Source: Paraburkholderia sabiae (GTDB lineage Bacteria; Pseudomonadota; Gammaproteobacteria; Burkholderiales; Burkholderiaceae). From it: a stretch of 64,000 bases of DNA. The stretch lies in NCBI RefSeq assembly GCF_030412785.1, contig NZ_CP125296.1, forward strand, positions 1,674,001 through 1,738,000. The letters run 5' to 3'. Positions 40,854 through 49,493 of the stretch are shown here, one piece after another; position 1 is the first letter of the stretch; each line of letters opens with the position of its first letter. The position numbers were made by a program, and so were the translations under genes. A model generated the notes under the pieces. That model did no database searches and was not told where the DNA came from. It worked only from the letters and a program-made list of their open reading frames with translations.

Positions 40854-42425
40854 CTACTTGAGATCGACGCTCACGAAGCTGCGCGCATGATTGCGCTGGA
40901 TCAGCAACGCCGCCTTCTTGCCCGCCTTCGCAGCAAGCGACGCAAGTTCGTCCTGCGACGCGACCAGCGTGCCGTTCAGCGACAGCACCACATCGCCCGG
41001 CTTGATGCCCGCAGTGCCGCCCGTACCCGCCACGTCGTCGACCATCAGGCCTTGCGGCAGTCCGGTGCTGCGGCGTTCGTCGTCCGTCAGCGGATGCATG
41101 CTGAGGCCGAGATGATCGAGCGCGCCGTCATCCGTCGCGCCTGCCGTCGCGCCTGCCGTCGCCGGTTGCGCGGATGCTGTGACGCTGAGCATCACCGTCA
41201 TCTGCTTGCGATTGCGAATCACCTTCACGGGAAGCTTCGAGCCCGACTGCAGCGCCGCATCCTGATCCGCGAAATCGGCGAGATCGGTTCCGTGTTCGAC
41301 CGGTTTGTCGGCGACCTGCACGATCACGTCGCCCGGTTTCAGCTTGCCCGCCGCGGCGGGACTGCCGGGTTCGACGGAAATCACCAGCGCGCCCGCCGCG
41401 CGCGGTAGACCGAATGCGCCCGCGAGGCCGGGATCGACGTCCTGCACCTGCATGCCGAACGTACCGTGCGCGTCCTTGCCGTCCTTGTCTTGCGCCTGCA
41501 ACTGCGCGCGCACCTTGTTGGCCATGTTGATCGGAATCGCGAACGTCAGGCTCTGGAAGCGATCGCCGTCGGCGTAGACCTGCACGTGGATGCCGACCAC
41601 TTCGCCCGCGCGATTGAACACCGGGCCGCCCGAGTTGTCCGGATTCAAGGCGCCGTTGGTCTGGAAGAACGGAAACGTCGTGCCATCGGAGAGCGTGCGC
41701 GACGTCGCGCTGACGATGCCCGCCGTCACCGTGTTCTGGTAGCTGTCAGGCGAACCGATAGTCAGCACCTGCTCGCCGACGCGCACGCGCGTCGAGTCGC
41801 CGAGCTTCACGACGGGCAGCTTCGTCGCGTCGATCTGGATCACGGCGACGTCGCTTTGCGCATCGACGGCGACGACTTTCGCCTTGAACTCGCGGCGGTC
41901 GGTCAGGCGCACGGTCACATCGTCCGATCCATCGACGACATGCGCCGTCGTCAGAATCAGCCCGTTCGCGCTGACGATGAAACCCGAGCCCACACCCGAT
42001 ATCGCGCGCGGCGCGCTGGGCTGGCCGTCTTGCGCTTGCGGCATGGCCTGCCGGAAGAAGGCGAACAGCGGATCGTCACCGTCGATGGTTTCGGAACTCG
42101 TGCCCGAAACGGAGGACGCGGGTGTTGCAGGCGTTGCAGGCGTCGCAGGCGTTGCCGGTGCGGCGAGCGGCTTCTCCGGCAAGATCGCGCGGATGTTCAC
42201 CACGGCCGGTCCGTAACGCTCGACGATGGCCGGGAAGTCCATCGGCGCACTCGCGTTCGCGGGCGCCGCGCGCTTCTCTTTCGCTGGCGAGGATGCCGGC
42301 GCGGGCGCGGATGCTGCGGCAGCATTCGGCGCGATCGCGTTGGCGTAAGCGATGGGATAACCGGCAAGACATGCCGTTGTCACGGCAGTGCAAAACCAGA
42401 TGCGGGACGAGGTCGAGTGAAACAC
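40854..42425 (-). CDS. DegP/DegQ-type periplasmic serine protease with two PDZ domains
   Basis: This 523-residue exported HtrA-family protein has a signal peptide ending near AYANA and a linker with Ala-Thr-Pro repeats. The trypsin-like domain carries His162 (TTAHVVDG), Asp192 (SDVAVIQ) and Ser265. Two PDZ domains span about 300-400 and 430-520. In the active-site loop the usual NPGNSGG reads NPDNSGG (Asp263), and the preceding QTDA reads QTNG, so the oxyanion hole may be altered. The start codon is GTG at 42425, supported by GGAGGTG four to five bases upstream; the earlier GTG at 42488 would spoil the signal peptide. Its terminator has been split by the IS. Confidence 0.9.
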   Translation of the reverse strand: MFHSTSSRIWFCTAVTTACLAGYPIAYANAIAPNAAAASAPAPASSPAKEKRAAPANASAPMDFPAIVERYGPAVVNIRAILPEKPLAAPATPATPATPATPASSVSGTSSETIDGDDPLFAFFRQAMPQAQDGQPSAPRAISGVGSGFIVSANGLILTTAHVVDGSDDVTVRLTDRREFKAKVVAVDAQSDVAVIQIDATKLPVVKLGDSTRVRVGEQVLTIGSPDSYQNTVTAGIVSATSRTLSDGTTFPFFQTNGALNPDNSGGPVFNRAGEVVGIHVQVYADGDRFQSLTFAIPINMANKVRAQLQAQDKDGKDAHGTFGMQVQDVDPGLAGAFGLPRAAGALVISVEPGSPAAAGKLKPGDVIVQVADKPVEHGTDLADFADQDAALQSGSKLPVKVIRNRKQMTVMLSVTASAQPATAGATAGATDDGALDHLGLSMHPLTDDERRSTGLPQGLMVDDVAGTGGTAGIKPGDVVLSLNGTLVASQDELASLAAKAGKKAALLIQRNHARSFVSVDLK

Positions 42426-42951
42426 AGCGCACCTCCATGGCGTTCGTGATGCCTGGCACTGTGAGGAAATTATTTCGCGTGCCGCCACCGCCGACTGTGA
42501 CGTAGCACACCGAAGAATCAGAAAAGAGAGGGAACCCGGACAGCGCGTTCGAAACGCGCAGCCGTGCGGGCCCGCCGCGTGCGCGGACGGATGCGATCGA
42601 TCCTTTATGTTTGTCGGATTGGATCGAAGCCGGCGTGTATTTCGGTAGCATGTTTGCTCGCACGCAGGCCGCGCGACGGCATGGCCGACGCGATCGACGC
42701 AGCGCTCTCCCTTGCTTCATTTATAGAGAGGCTGCAGAGAAATTGCAGCGAGTACAAATCCTGGCATGGCCGTTTCTTTTGTGACAGTTTTGCGTCCAGG
42801 CAGTACGCGTTTGCATCTGGCGTTCCGCGTTGTGGCGATGCAATATGCGCTGCGCCGCTGTTCCGGCTGCTTCACAATAGAAACTGCCGAACGCGGCACA
42901 ATAGATCGATGCGCCGCGCCTGCTGCGCCAACCGTCATTGCGAGGTCGAGC
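42426..42951. other. Intergenic region, no gene recognised
   Basis: About 525 bases between the divergent DegP-like and small hypothetical genes. It holds a short palindrome CTGCA-N7-TGCAG at 42731-42747. A frame extending upstream of 42952 has no ribosome site and odd composition. Promoters for both sides are expected here. Confidence 0.45.
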
Positions 42952-43260
42952 ATGGAGACGAAACTCACCGCCCACCTGCCCACCGTCGACGTGGAAATCA
43001 CACGCCGCAAACTGCCTGAACGGGACGCGGAAACCGTCACGATTCATATCACGGCCGTACCCTCTCTCGAAGCCGCCGCACGATGGTTCGTGCAACCGGA
43101 TCTGTTTTCGCTGGCGTCGCCGCTGTCGATGTTCTCGATGTGGTCGATGTGGATGCGCGCATGGCAGCCGTGGCTTCCGTCCGTCATCGCGTCCGTTCCC
43201 GCTTCTCAGGAACAGGACAAGCGGCTGACGGAAGACAGCGATCGGGCGTCACGCGACTGA
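42952..43260 (+). CDS. Small hypothetical protein
   Basis: This is a 102-residue protein with a soluble, charged N-terminal half (HLPTVDVEITRRKLPERDAETVTIHITAVPS). A Trp/Met-rich amphipathic or membrane-associated stretch follows (SPLSMFSMWSMWMRAWQPWLPSV), and then a charged tail. It shows no signal peptide. GAGGTCGAGC before the ATG is a good ribosome site. The pattern of a ferredoxin-like strand set followed by a Trp-rich helix resembles polyhydroxyalkanoate-associated or membrane-tethered accessory proteins, but I do not recognise the family. It lies 36 bases before the alcohol dehydrogenase in the same direction and may be co-transcribed. Confidence 0.65.
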   Translation: METKLTAHLPTVDVEITRRKLPERDAETVTIHITAVPSLEAAARWFVQPDLFSLASPLSMFSMWSMWMRAWQPWLPSVIASVPASQEQDKRLTEDSDRASRD

Positions 43261-43296
43261 CGCCGCAATCGCGGATTCCGACGAGGAGGATCGAAC

Positions 43297-44283
43297 ATGC
43301 GTGCGATGGTTTTCGACGGAACGAACCCTGTGCTCGCCGAGCGCGAGCTGACGCTACGAGCGCTCGCGCCGGGCGAAGTGCTGATCGACGTGCTGGCGTG
43401 CGGTGTATGCCGGACCGATCTGCATGTCGTGGATGGCGAACTCAGCGAACCAAAGCGTCCGGTGATACCGGGCCACGAGATCGTCGGGCGCGTTGCGGCG
43501 CGTGCAGCGGACGTGACGTCGTTCGATACCGGCGATCGCGTCGGCGTGCCGTGGCTCGGTAAAACGTGCGGTGTGTGTCCGTACTGCGCGAGCGGTCGCG
43601 AGAATCTGTGCGATGCGCCCGGCTTTACGGGCTACACGATCGACGGCGGCTACGCGGAACAGGTGATCGCCGATCATCGCTATTGCCTGCATCTGCCCGA
43701 ACGTTACGACGACGCGCAGGCCGCGCCGCTGCTGTGCGCGGGTCTGATCGGCTATCGCACGCTTAGCATGGCGGGCGACGCGAAGCGCGTGGGCATCTAC
43801 GGCTTCGGCGCGGCGGCGCATATCGTCGCGCAGGTCGCGCGTCATCAGGGCCGCTCGGTGTACGCGTTCACGCGTCCCGGCGACGATACCGCGCAACAAC
43901 TCGCGCGCAGGCTCGGCGCAGCGTGGGCAGGCGGCAGCGACGAAGCGCCGCCCGAACCGCTCGATGCCGCGCTGATCTTCGCGCCCGTCGGCGCACTCGT
44001 GCCCGCCGCGTTGCAGGCCGTCGTCAAGGGCGGTATCGTCGTCTGCGGCGGCATCCACATGAGCGACATTCCCGCGTTTCCGTACGCGTTTCTGTGGGGC
44101 GAGCGACGCGTGGTGTCGGTCGCGAATCTCACGCGTGCCGATGGCGTAGCGTTCATGAAGATCGCCGGAGATGTGAAGCTCGATATCGAAGCGACACGCT
44201 ATCCGCTTGTGGATGCGAATCGCGCGCTCGATGATTTGCGCGGCGGTAAGGTGTCGGGGGCGGCTGTGTTGATCGTGCGTTAA
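43297..44283 (+). CDS. Zinc-dependent alcohol dehydrogenase
   Basis: This is a 328-residue medium-chain dehydrogenase. Catalytic zinc ligands are Cys38 (GVCRTDLH), His60-Glu61 (GHEIVG) and a later Cys in LLCAGLIGYR. The structural zinc site is complete with Cys91, Cys94, Cys97 and Cys105. The Rossmann motif is GIYGFGAAAHIVAQVA, where the usual GLGGLG is GFGAAA. This is the AdhA/'zinc-binding alcohol dehydrogenase family' type that oxidises primary alcohols with NAD. GGAGGATCGAAC precedes the ATG. It ends seven bases from the convergent glutaminase stop. Confidence 0.92.
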   Translation: MRAMVFDGTNPVLAERELTLRALAPGEVLIDVLACGVCRTDLHVVDGELSEPKRPVIPGHEIVGRVAARAADVTSFDTGDRVGVPWLGKTCGVCPYCASGRENLCDAPGFTGYTIDGGYAEQVIADHRYCLHLPERYDDAQAAPLLCAGLIGYRTLSMAGDAKRVGIYGFGAAAHIVAQVARHQGRSVYAFTRPGDDTAQQLARRLGAAWAGGSDEAPPEPLDAALIFAPVGALVPAALQAVVKGGIVVCGGIHMSDIPAFPYAFLWGERRVVSVANLTRADGVAFMKIAGDVKLDIEATRYPLVDANRALDDLRGGKVSGAAVLIVR

Positions 44284-44290
44284 TGCAGCT

Positions 44291-45205
44291 TCAGAAAATC
44301 GAGCGCCCCGTGTGCGTGGTGAGCCACTCCAGCGCCATCACACCCGCCAGCGAATTGCCGTTGCTGTCCAGACCCGGCGACCACACGCACACGGCCATTT
44401 CGCCCGGCAACAACGCGACGATCCCACCGCCTACGCCGCTCTTCGCAGGCAAGCCGACGCGATAGACGAAGTCGCCCGCTGCATCGTAGGTGCCGCATGT
44501 CAGCATCAGCGCCGATAAACGCTTGGCCGAACTTGCATCGAGAATGCGTTCACCCGTCGACGGCACGACGCCGCCGTTGCTCAGATAGAGCGCTGCTTTC
44601 GCAAGCTCGACGCAACTCATCGAAATTGCGCACTGACGGCAATACGCATCGACGACAACTTCGGGCGGCATCTCCATGTTGCCGAAGCTCGCCATGAAAT
44701 GCGCCATCGCGCGATTGCGATGCGCGTGCTGCAACTCGGATTGCGCGACGCGCATGTCATAGTCGATCGACGCTTCGCCCGTCACGCGTCGCATGAACTC
44801 GACGAGCGCCGTCTCCGCCTTCACGAAGCGGCGGCTCAACACATCGGTGACGACGAGCGCGCCAGCATTGATGAACGGATTGCGCGGCTTGCCTCGCTCC
44901 GATTCGAGCTGCACCAGCGAATTGAACGCCGTGCCCGACGGCTCGCGTCCAACGCGCTGCCACAGGTCATCGCCGAGCAGCCTGAACGCCATCGTGCAGG
45001 CGAACAGCTTGGAGATGCTCTGAATCGAAAAACGCGTATCGGCCTGTCCCACGCGATAGACCTCGCCCGACGTCGTGACGACCGCCATGCCGAAGCTGTT
45101 CGCGGGCACGTTCGCGAGTTCAGGGATGTAATCGGCGACACGCCCCTTGTCGAGCCAGGGTTGCAAGTCGGCGTGAATCTGTTCGAGGATGCGGGAATAG
45201 TCCAT
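44291..45205 (-). CDS. glsA: Glutaminase A
   Basis: This 304-residue glutaminase hydrolyses glutamine to glutamate and ammonia. The serine-lactamase-like active site Ser63-x-x-Lys66 is seen in RFSIQSISKLF. Other conserved parts are EPSGTAFNS, PRNPFINAGALV, LYLSNGG and KSGVGGGI. The length fits the family exactly if translation starts at ATG 45205. An upstream in-frame extension to 45298 lacks homology. It follows an amino-acid permease gene on the same strand by 162 bases. The pair recalls E. coli ybaS-ybaT, in which glutaminase and antiporter raise pH under acid stress. Confidence 0.93.
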   Translation of the reverse strand: MDYSRILEQIHADLQPWLDKGRVADYIPELANVPANSFGMAVVTTSGEVYRVGQADTRFSIQSISKLFACTMAFRLLGDDLWQRVGREPSGTAFNSLVQLESERGKPRNPFINAGALVVTDVLSRRFVKAETALVEFMRRVTGEASIDYDMRVAQSELQHAHRNRAMAHFMASFGNMEMPPEVVVDAYCRQCAISMSCVELAKAALYLSNGGVVPSTGERILDASSAKRLSALMLTCGTYDAAGDFVYRVGLPAKSGVGGGIVALLPGEMAVCVWSPGLDSNGNSLAGVMALEWLTTHTGRSIF

Positions 45206-45367
45206 CGAGGCTGTCGGTGAGTGAATCCATACGATGTCGTACGCATCGACGGCTCGACAAACGCAAAGCGGATCACGACACGCGTGATCCGCTTTCACGA
45301 TCTTGTGTACAGAGCGGCGATGCGAAGCGCGCCCTATTCTGCACTGAAAATATTTCAGCCGTGCGCC

Positions 45368-46999
45368 TTAGCGCGCCGACATCCACTCCTCGCCCTGCAC
45401 ACCGCTCGTCGCGTATTCGGACGCTTCGCTGGCGCGTGCCGCATCGCGCTCGTCGAGATAGGCCGAGCGATAGCCCGTATGCACGCCCCAGTAATAGAAG
45501 ATCAGCGAACACACGATCACAACGAGCATGTCCCAGCCGTACGGCAGCACGCCCATCCCGCCAAACTCCTTGCTGCCGATCAGCGACAGGATCGCCATCA
45601 CGGGCAGGTAAGCCACCAGCCACCACGCGGCCTTCAGATCCTGATTGAAGCCCGAGAAGCCCGACTTCGCCTGGAAGTAAAAGTACACCGGCAGCGCGAC
45701 GATCATCAGCAGGATGATCTCGCCCGTCAGCGGCCACTTCGCCCAGTAGAGAATCAAGGACGCGCACACGAATGCGAACGGTGCGATCAGACTCATGCCG
45801 GGGATGTGTAGCGGCCGTTCGAGATCCTTCGCTGCGCGACGCAGCGCCATCAGACTGATCGGACCCGTCAGATACGAGATCACCGTCGCCACCGAAATCA
45901 CCGCCGCCAGCGAACTCCAGCCACGGAAGAAGAACAGGAAGATAAACGACACCAGCAGGTTGAACCACATCGCCGGACGCGGCACGCCGTACAGCGGATG
46001 CACGCTGCCGAAGATCTTCGGCATCGTGTTGTTGCGCTCCATTGCGTAGATCATGCGCGTGGTCGTCGCCATGTAGGTCGTCCCCGTGCCGCTCGGGCTT
46101 ACGAATGCATCGACATACAGCAGTATCGCGAGCCAGTTCAGGTTCAGTGCAATCGCCAGTTCCGCGAACGGCGATTTGAAGTTGAACTGGTTCCAGCCCT
46201 TCATCACGTCGGCCGGGTTCACCGCGCCGATATACGCGATCTGTAGCAGCACGTAGATCACCAGCGCCAGCAGGATCGAGCCGATCACCGCGAACGGCAC
46301 GCTCTTCGCGGGATTGCGCGCTTCGCCCGCGAGGTTGATCGGGCTCTGGAAGCCGTTGAACGCGAACACGATGCCGCTCGTCGCCACAGCCGTCAGCACA
46401 GCCGACCAGCCGTACGGCGCGAACGTGCTGGTTTCGCCGAGGTTTTCCTTGTGGAAGCCGCTCATCATCAGACCAAGAATCGTCAGGCCGGGAATGATGA
46501 ACTTGAAGATCGTGATCGCCGAATTGGCGCGCGCGAATACTTTGACGCCCCAGTAATTCAGCATGAAATAGATAACCACGAGCACGGCGGAGAGCAGCAA
46601 TCCGGGTGTCGTCAGTTCGCTGTTGATGAACAGGTTATGCGCCCATTCATAAGGCCATGTGCTCATGTACTGAATCGATGCTTCGGCTTCGATTGGAATC
46701 ACCGACACGATCGCGATCCAGTTCGCCCACGCGCTGATAAAGCCGACGAGCGCGCCATGCGAGTAGCGCGCGTAGCGCACCATGCCGCCGGATTCGGGGA
46801 ACATCGCGCCGAGTTCCGCATAGGTCAGCGCGATTGCGAGAATCACCACCGCGCCGATCACCCATGCGCACAGCGCCGCAGGGCCCGCGATCTTGGCCGC
46901 CTTCCAGGCGCCGAACAGCCAGCCCGACCCGATGATCGAGCCGAGTCCCGTCAGCATCAGCGCAAACGGGCCGATGTGCCGTTGAATGGAACTATTCAA
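45368..46999 (-). CDS. APC-family amino-acid permease
   Basis: This 543-residue inner-membrane permease has about twelve to fourteen helices. The signature GLGSIIGSGWLFGAWKAAKIAGPAA in the first helix (with the GSIIGSG unwinding loop) and MFPESGGMVRYARY in the third are characteristic. Phe/Trp-rich later helices follow. The start is a TTG at 46999 with GAGGAAG at the right spacing; the next ATG would cut into helix 1, so TTG is preferred. It lies upstream of glutaminase in the same direction, which supports glutamine/glutamate transport. Substrate assignment from neighbourhood is inference. Confidence 0.9.
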   Translation of the reverse strand: MNSSIQRHIGPFALMLTGLGSIIGSGWLFGAWKAAKIAGPAALCAWVIGAVVILAIALTYAELGAMFPESGGMVRYARYSHGALVGFISAWANWIAIVSVIPIEAEASIQYMSTWPYEWAHNLFINSELTTPGLLLSAVLVVIYFMLNYWGVKVFARANSAITIFKFIIPGLTILGLMMSGFHKENLGETSTFAPYGWSAVLTAVATSGIVFAFNGFQSPINLAGEARNPAKSVPFAVIGSILLALVIYVLLQIAYIGAVNPADVMKGWNQFNFKSPFAELAIALNLNWLAILLYVDAFVSPSGTGTTYMATTTRMIYAMERNNTMPKIFGSVHPLYGVPRPAMWFNLLVSFIFLFFFRGWSSLAAVISVATVISYLTGPISLMALRRAAKDLERPLHIPGMSLIAPFAFVCASLILYWAKWPLTGEIILLMIVALPVYFYFQAKSGFSGFNQDLKAAWWLVAYLPVMAILSLIGSKEFGGMGVLPYGWDMLVVIVCSLIFYYWGVHTGYRSAYLDERDAARASEASEYATSGVQGEEWMSAR

Positions 47000-47376
47000 T
47001 TGTCTTCCTCATATCTCAGGTGCACGGAAGCGCTTTGCCACCTGGCGTTGGCGTCGGCGAATTCCGGCTTTCCTTGTTATTCGATAGCGAAGCGCGACGG
47101 CTGTCGTACGCTGCGCCGCGAGAGGTATCGTCGACGGTTCTGGTGCCATCGAGCGAGTGCGGGATAGTCGCGAAACGGCCTGGCTGCGTCCAATGCCAAT
47201 TGCGCATGAGGGTCATGCACAAAAAACATAACGACTGAAGAACGCTGATGTGACGGGGCTTAAGTGCCTATATGAAATGACGCCTGTCGGCACTCAGGCA
47301 TAACTGAAGAATGCGCACTGCATGACGCAGGCTGACGATACGCATGCAGGCACTATCAAAGGGCTTTCGGTGCGAC
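47000..47376. other. Intergenic region, nothing specific recognised
   Basis: About 377 bases upstream of the permease start. It should hold its promoter. A 72-codon plus-strand frame at 47020-47238 has no ribosome site or recognisable content. No repeat or RNA was identified. Confidence 0.4.
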
Positions 47377-48057
47377 TCAGCCGCCCAACGCGATGATCGC
47401 CATGGTCAGCACGACGCCAACCGTCATCATCGACAGCCCTGCCCGCATGCCGCCCGCGCCCGAGAAGCGGCCAAGCGCGAAACCTGCGCCGAACAGCATC
47501 ACGAGCGTCAGCGCGCGCGAAACGATGAGCGCCGTCGCGACTTCGTCGAACACGACGAACGGCAACGCGACAGGAAACGTCGAGATCACGACGATGAGAA
47601 AAATGGCCAACGCGCCGATGAAGTCGTCGCGCACGAAATGCACGCGAGCCGGCAATAACGGAGTCGCCGCGAGCCGCGCGCGGATCATTTCGAGTTCGGA
47701 ATCGGCGATGAGTGTTTTCAGTGCTTTAGGCAAGGCATCGCGTAATGCGGCAACCGCGACGGCTGCGTTCCGCTCTTGCTGTATGGTCAACGCGAGCGTC
47801 AAGCGTCGGGCACGATTCGTCAACGTGCGCACGAGATACATCACGGCATCCGCGAGTCCCCACGCGAGATTGCAGCCCAAGGCTGAGGCCAGCATCTTGC
47901 GCCCCGCGTCTTCGCCCGCCGTGACCGCCGACACGGCGCCGACGAACGTCAACGCCATGAACAGACCGAAGCACAGCTCGGAGACGCGATCGACGGTATC
48001 CAGCACCGGCTCACGCGTCTCCTGCTCGTCCCCTGTCGCTTGCGTCGTCGCGTCCAT
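47377..48057 (-). CDS. VIT/CCC1-like membrane protein
   Basis: This 226-residue protein has five predicted membrane segments: LCFGLFMALTFVGAVSAV, MLASALGCNLAWGLADAVMYLV, DDFIGALAIFLIVVISTFPVALPF, ALIVSRALTLVMLFGAGFALG and the last, TVGVVLTMAIIALGG. A charged helical cytoplasmic region lies between segments 2 and 3. The layout and the A-x-G-x-N-x-x-W-G-x-x-D pattern recall the VIT1/CCC1 iron/manganese transporter superfamily, although metal-binding Glu residues are fewer than in characterised members. GAAGGAGG precedes the ATG. A distant homologue with an unproven substrate. Confidence 0.65.
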   Translation of the reverse strand: MDATTQATGDEQETREPVLDTVDRVSELCFGLFMALTFVGAVSAVTAGEDAGRKMLASALGCNLAWGLADAVMYLVRTLTNRARRLTLALTIQQERNAAVAVAALRDALPKALKTLIADSELEMIRARLAATPLLPARVHFVRDDFIGALAIFLIVVISTFPVALPFVVFDEVATALIVSRALTLVMLFGAGFALGRFSGAGGMRAGLSMMTVGVVLTMAIIALGG

Positions 48058-48181
48058 TGGGCCTCCTTCGGTATCGCTGGCCTCCCCTTATCTTTTGAAT
48101 GTTAGCCGGGTCGACAGGTCTGCGATATTGGACCAAAGGCGCATGCTCCTGCGTTCGCGCGGCACGTCATGCGGCGCTGCA

Positions 48182-49372
48182 TCACGCGCGCCGCGATGGG
48201 TGAAAGCGCCCGTCGACGTGCGAGAGCAGCTTGCGCGACAGACGCGTCGCGCGTCCCTGAATCAGGCGGTCGGACAGACGCGAAAAACCATACGACGCGA
48301 GCAACGCGGTCAGCACAGTGACGACATAAAGTGCGAGCGACGCGTCGCGATCCGTTCGCCGGAACGTCCCTTCGAAGAAATGGAACGTCGCGTACACGCA
48401 GATGAAGTGCCACAGATAGATGCCATAACTCTCGCGCCCCAAGGCAGACGCGCAGTGTCGAACGAAGAGCGTCATACGCGACTGCATCAAGCGGCGCATG
48501 GCATCGCTTTGCGAACAGACGAACAGCAGGAACGCAACGGCCGCGCATGCCGCAAATACAGGCGCAAACGCATGCGACTTCGCAAGCCACACGCCGAGCG
48601 CAGCCGTTGCGATCGCGAACGTGACGGCCAGCGCGAAATACAGCCACGCGCCTCGCTTCGTGACGTTCGACGTGCCCAGCAGATGCGAACGGAATCCATA
48701 CCACGCCCACATGCCGACGATGAAGCACGGTCCCTGCACGGGCGGCCAGAAATAGCTGAACGAGTTGTTGCTGACCTGACAGTCGAGCGTGCCGTTGCAA
48801 TCGCCGATCGACAGCGTGGCGACGGATAGCGCCAGCAGCAACAGCGTCGCGAGCATGAGCCGCACGCGATTCATCGCGGCAAAGAACAGCAGCGGCGCGA
48901 TCAGATAGAACAGCATCTCCACGCCGATCGACCATCCGCCCGGCACGACGTTGTTGATCGCCGTCGGCGACAGCGCATGCAGGAACAGCACGTTGAGCAG
49001 GATATCGACGGGACCATGCGCGCCGAGCACCCACGCGCGTTCGTAGCCGGAATGCATGGCGCCGAAACTGATCGCGCCATAGACGGCGATCGCGGAGTAA
49101 TACAGTGGAGCGATGCGAAAGAAGCGTTTGATATAGAAACGCAATGTGACGTGCCGCGCATCGGTACAACGCTCGTGATCGATTTCGAGCGTCATGAAGA
49201 TCGTGATCGCGCTGATCACGAAGAACAGCTGCACGCCGTATTGACCCATGCGGGCCATCAGCGTGACAGCATGCGGCAGATTGGGAAACTGAAACGACAG
49301 GTGTACTGCGACTACCCCGACGATCGCGAGCGCCCGACCTGCGTCGAGCGCGGCAACGCGTCCTTTATCCAT
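48182..49372 (-). CDS. Acyltransferase family 3 membrane protein (OafA/YrhL type)
   Basis: This 396-residue integral membrane O-acyltransferase has about ten helices. The N-terminus LDAGRALAIVGVVAVHLSFQF has the R-x10-H pattern of the family (His in VVAVH). It is followed by GVQLFFVISAITIFMTL and RFYIKRFFRIAPLYY with the conserved RFxRIxP-type segment, and GGWSIGVEMLFYLIAPLLFF. Such enzymes acetylate or succinylate surface sugars such as O-antigen, exopolysaccharide or Nod factors. GAGGAGGACAG precedes the ATG. No polysaccharide genes flank it, so the acceptor is unknown. Confidence 0.9.
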   Translation of the reverse strand: MDKGRVAALDAGRALAIVGVVAVHLSFQFPNLPHAVTLMARMGQYGVQLFFVISAITIFMTLEIDHERCTDARHVTLRFYIKRFFRIAPLYYSAIAVYGAISFGAMHSGYERAWVLGAHGPVDILLNVLFLHALSPTAINNVVPGGWSIGVEMLFYLIAPLLFFAAMNRVRLMLATLLLLALSVATLSIGDCNGTLDCQVSNNSFSYFWPPVQGPCFIVGMWAWYGFRSHLLGTSNVTKRGAWLYFALAVTFAIATAALGVWLAKSHAFAPVFAACAAVAFLLFVCSQSDAMRRLMQSRMTLFVRHCASALGRESYGIYLWHFICVYATFHFFEGTFRRTDRDASLALYVVTVLTALLASYGFSRLSDRLIQGRATRLSRKLLSHVDGRFHPSRRA

Positions 49373-49493
49373 CGACTGTCCTCCTCGCGTGGTGACTGCG
49401 CCTTTTCAGGCCGCGAGGTGCGTGGACAAATGGGGTTTTGCGGAAGTTCCTGCTTTTTTTGCCTGTGTCGCGTTATGCAGGAAATCAGCCGCT

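Noticed and set aside
47020..47238. 72-codon plus-strand frame upstream of the permease
   Set aside because: No ribosome site and no recognisable content.
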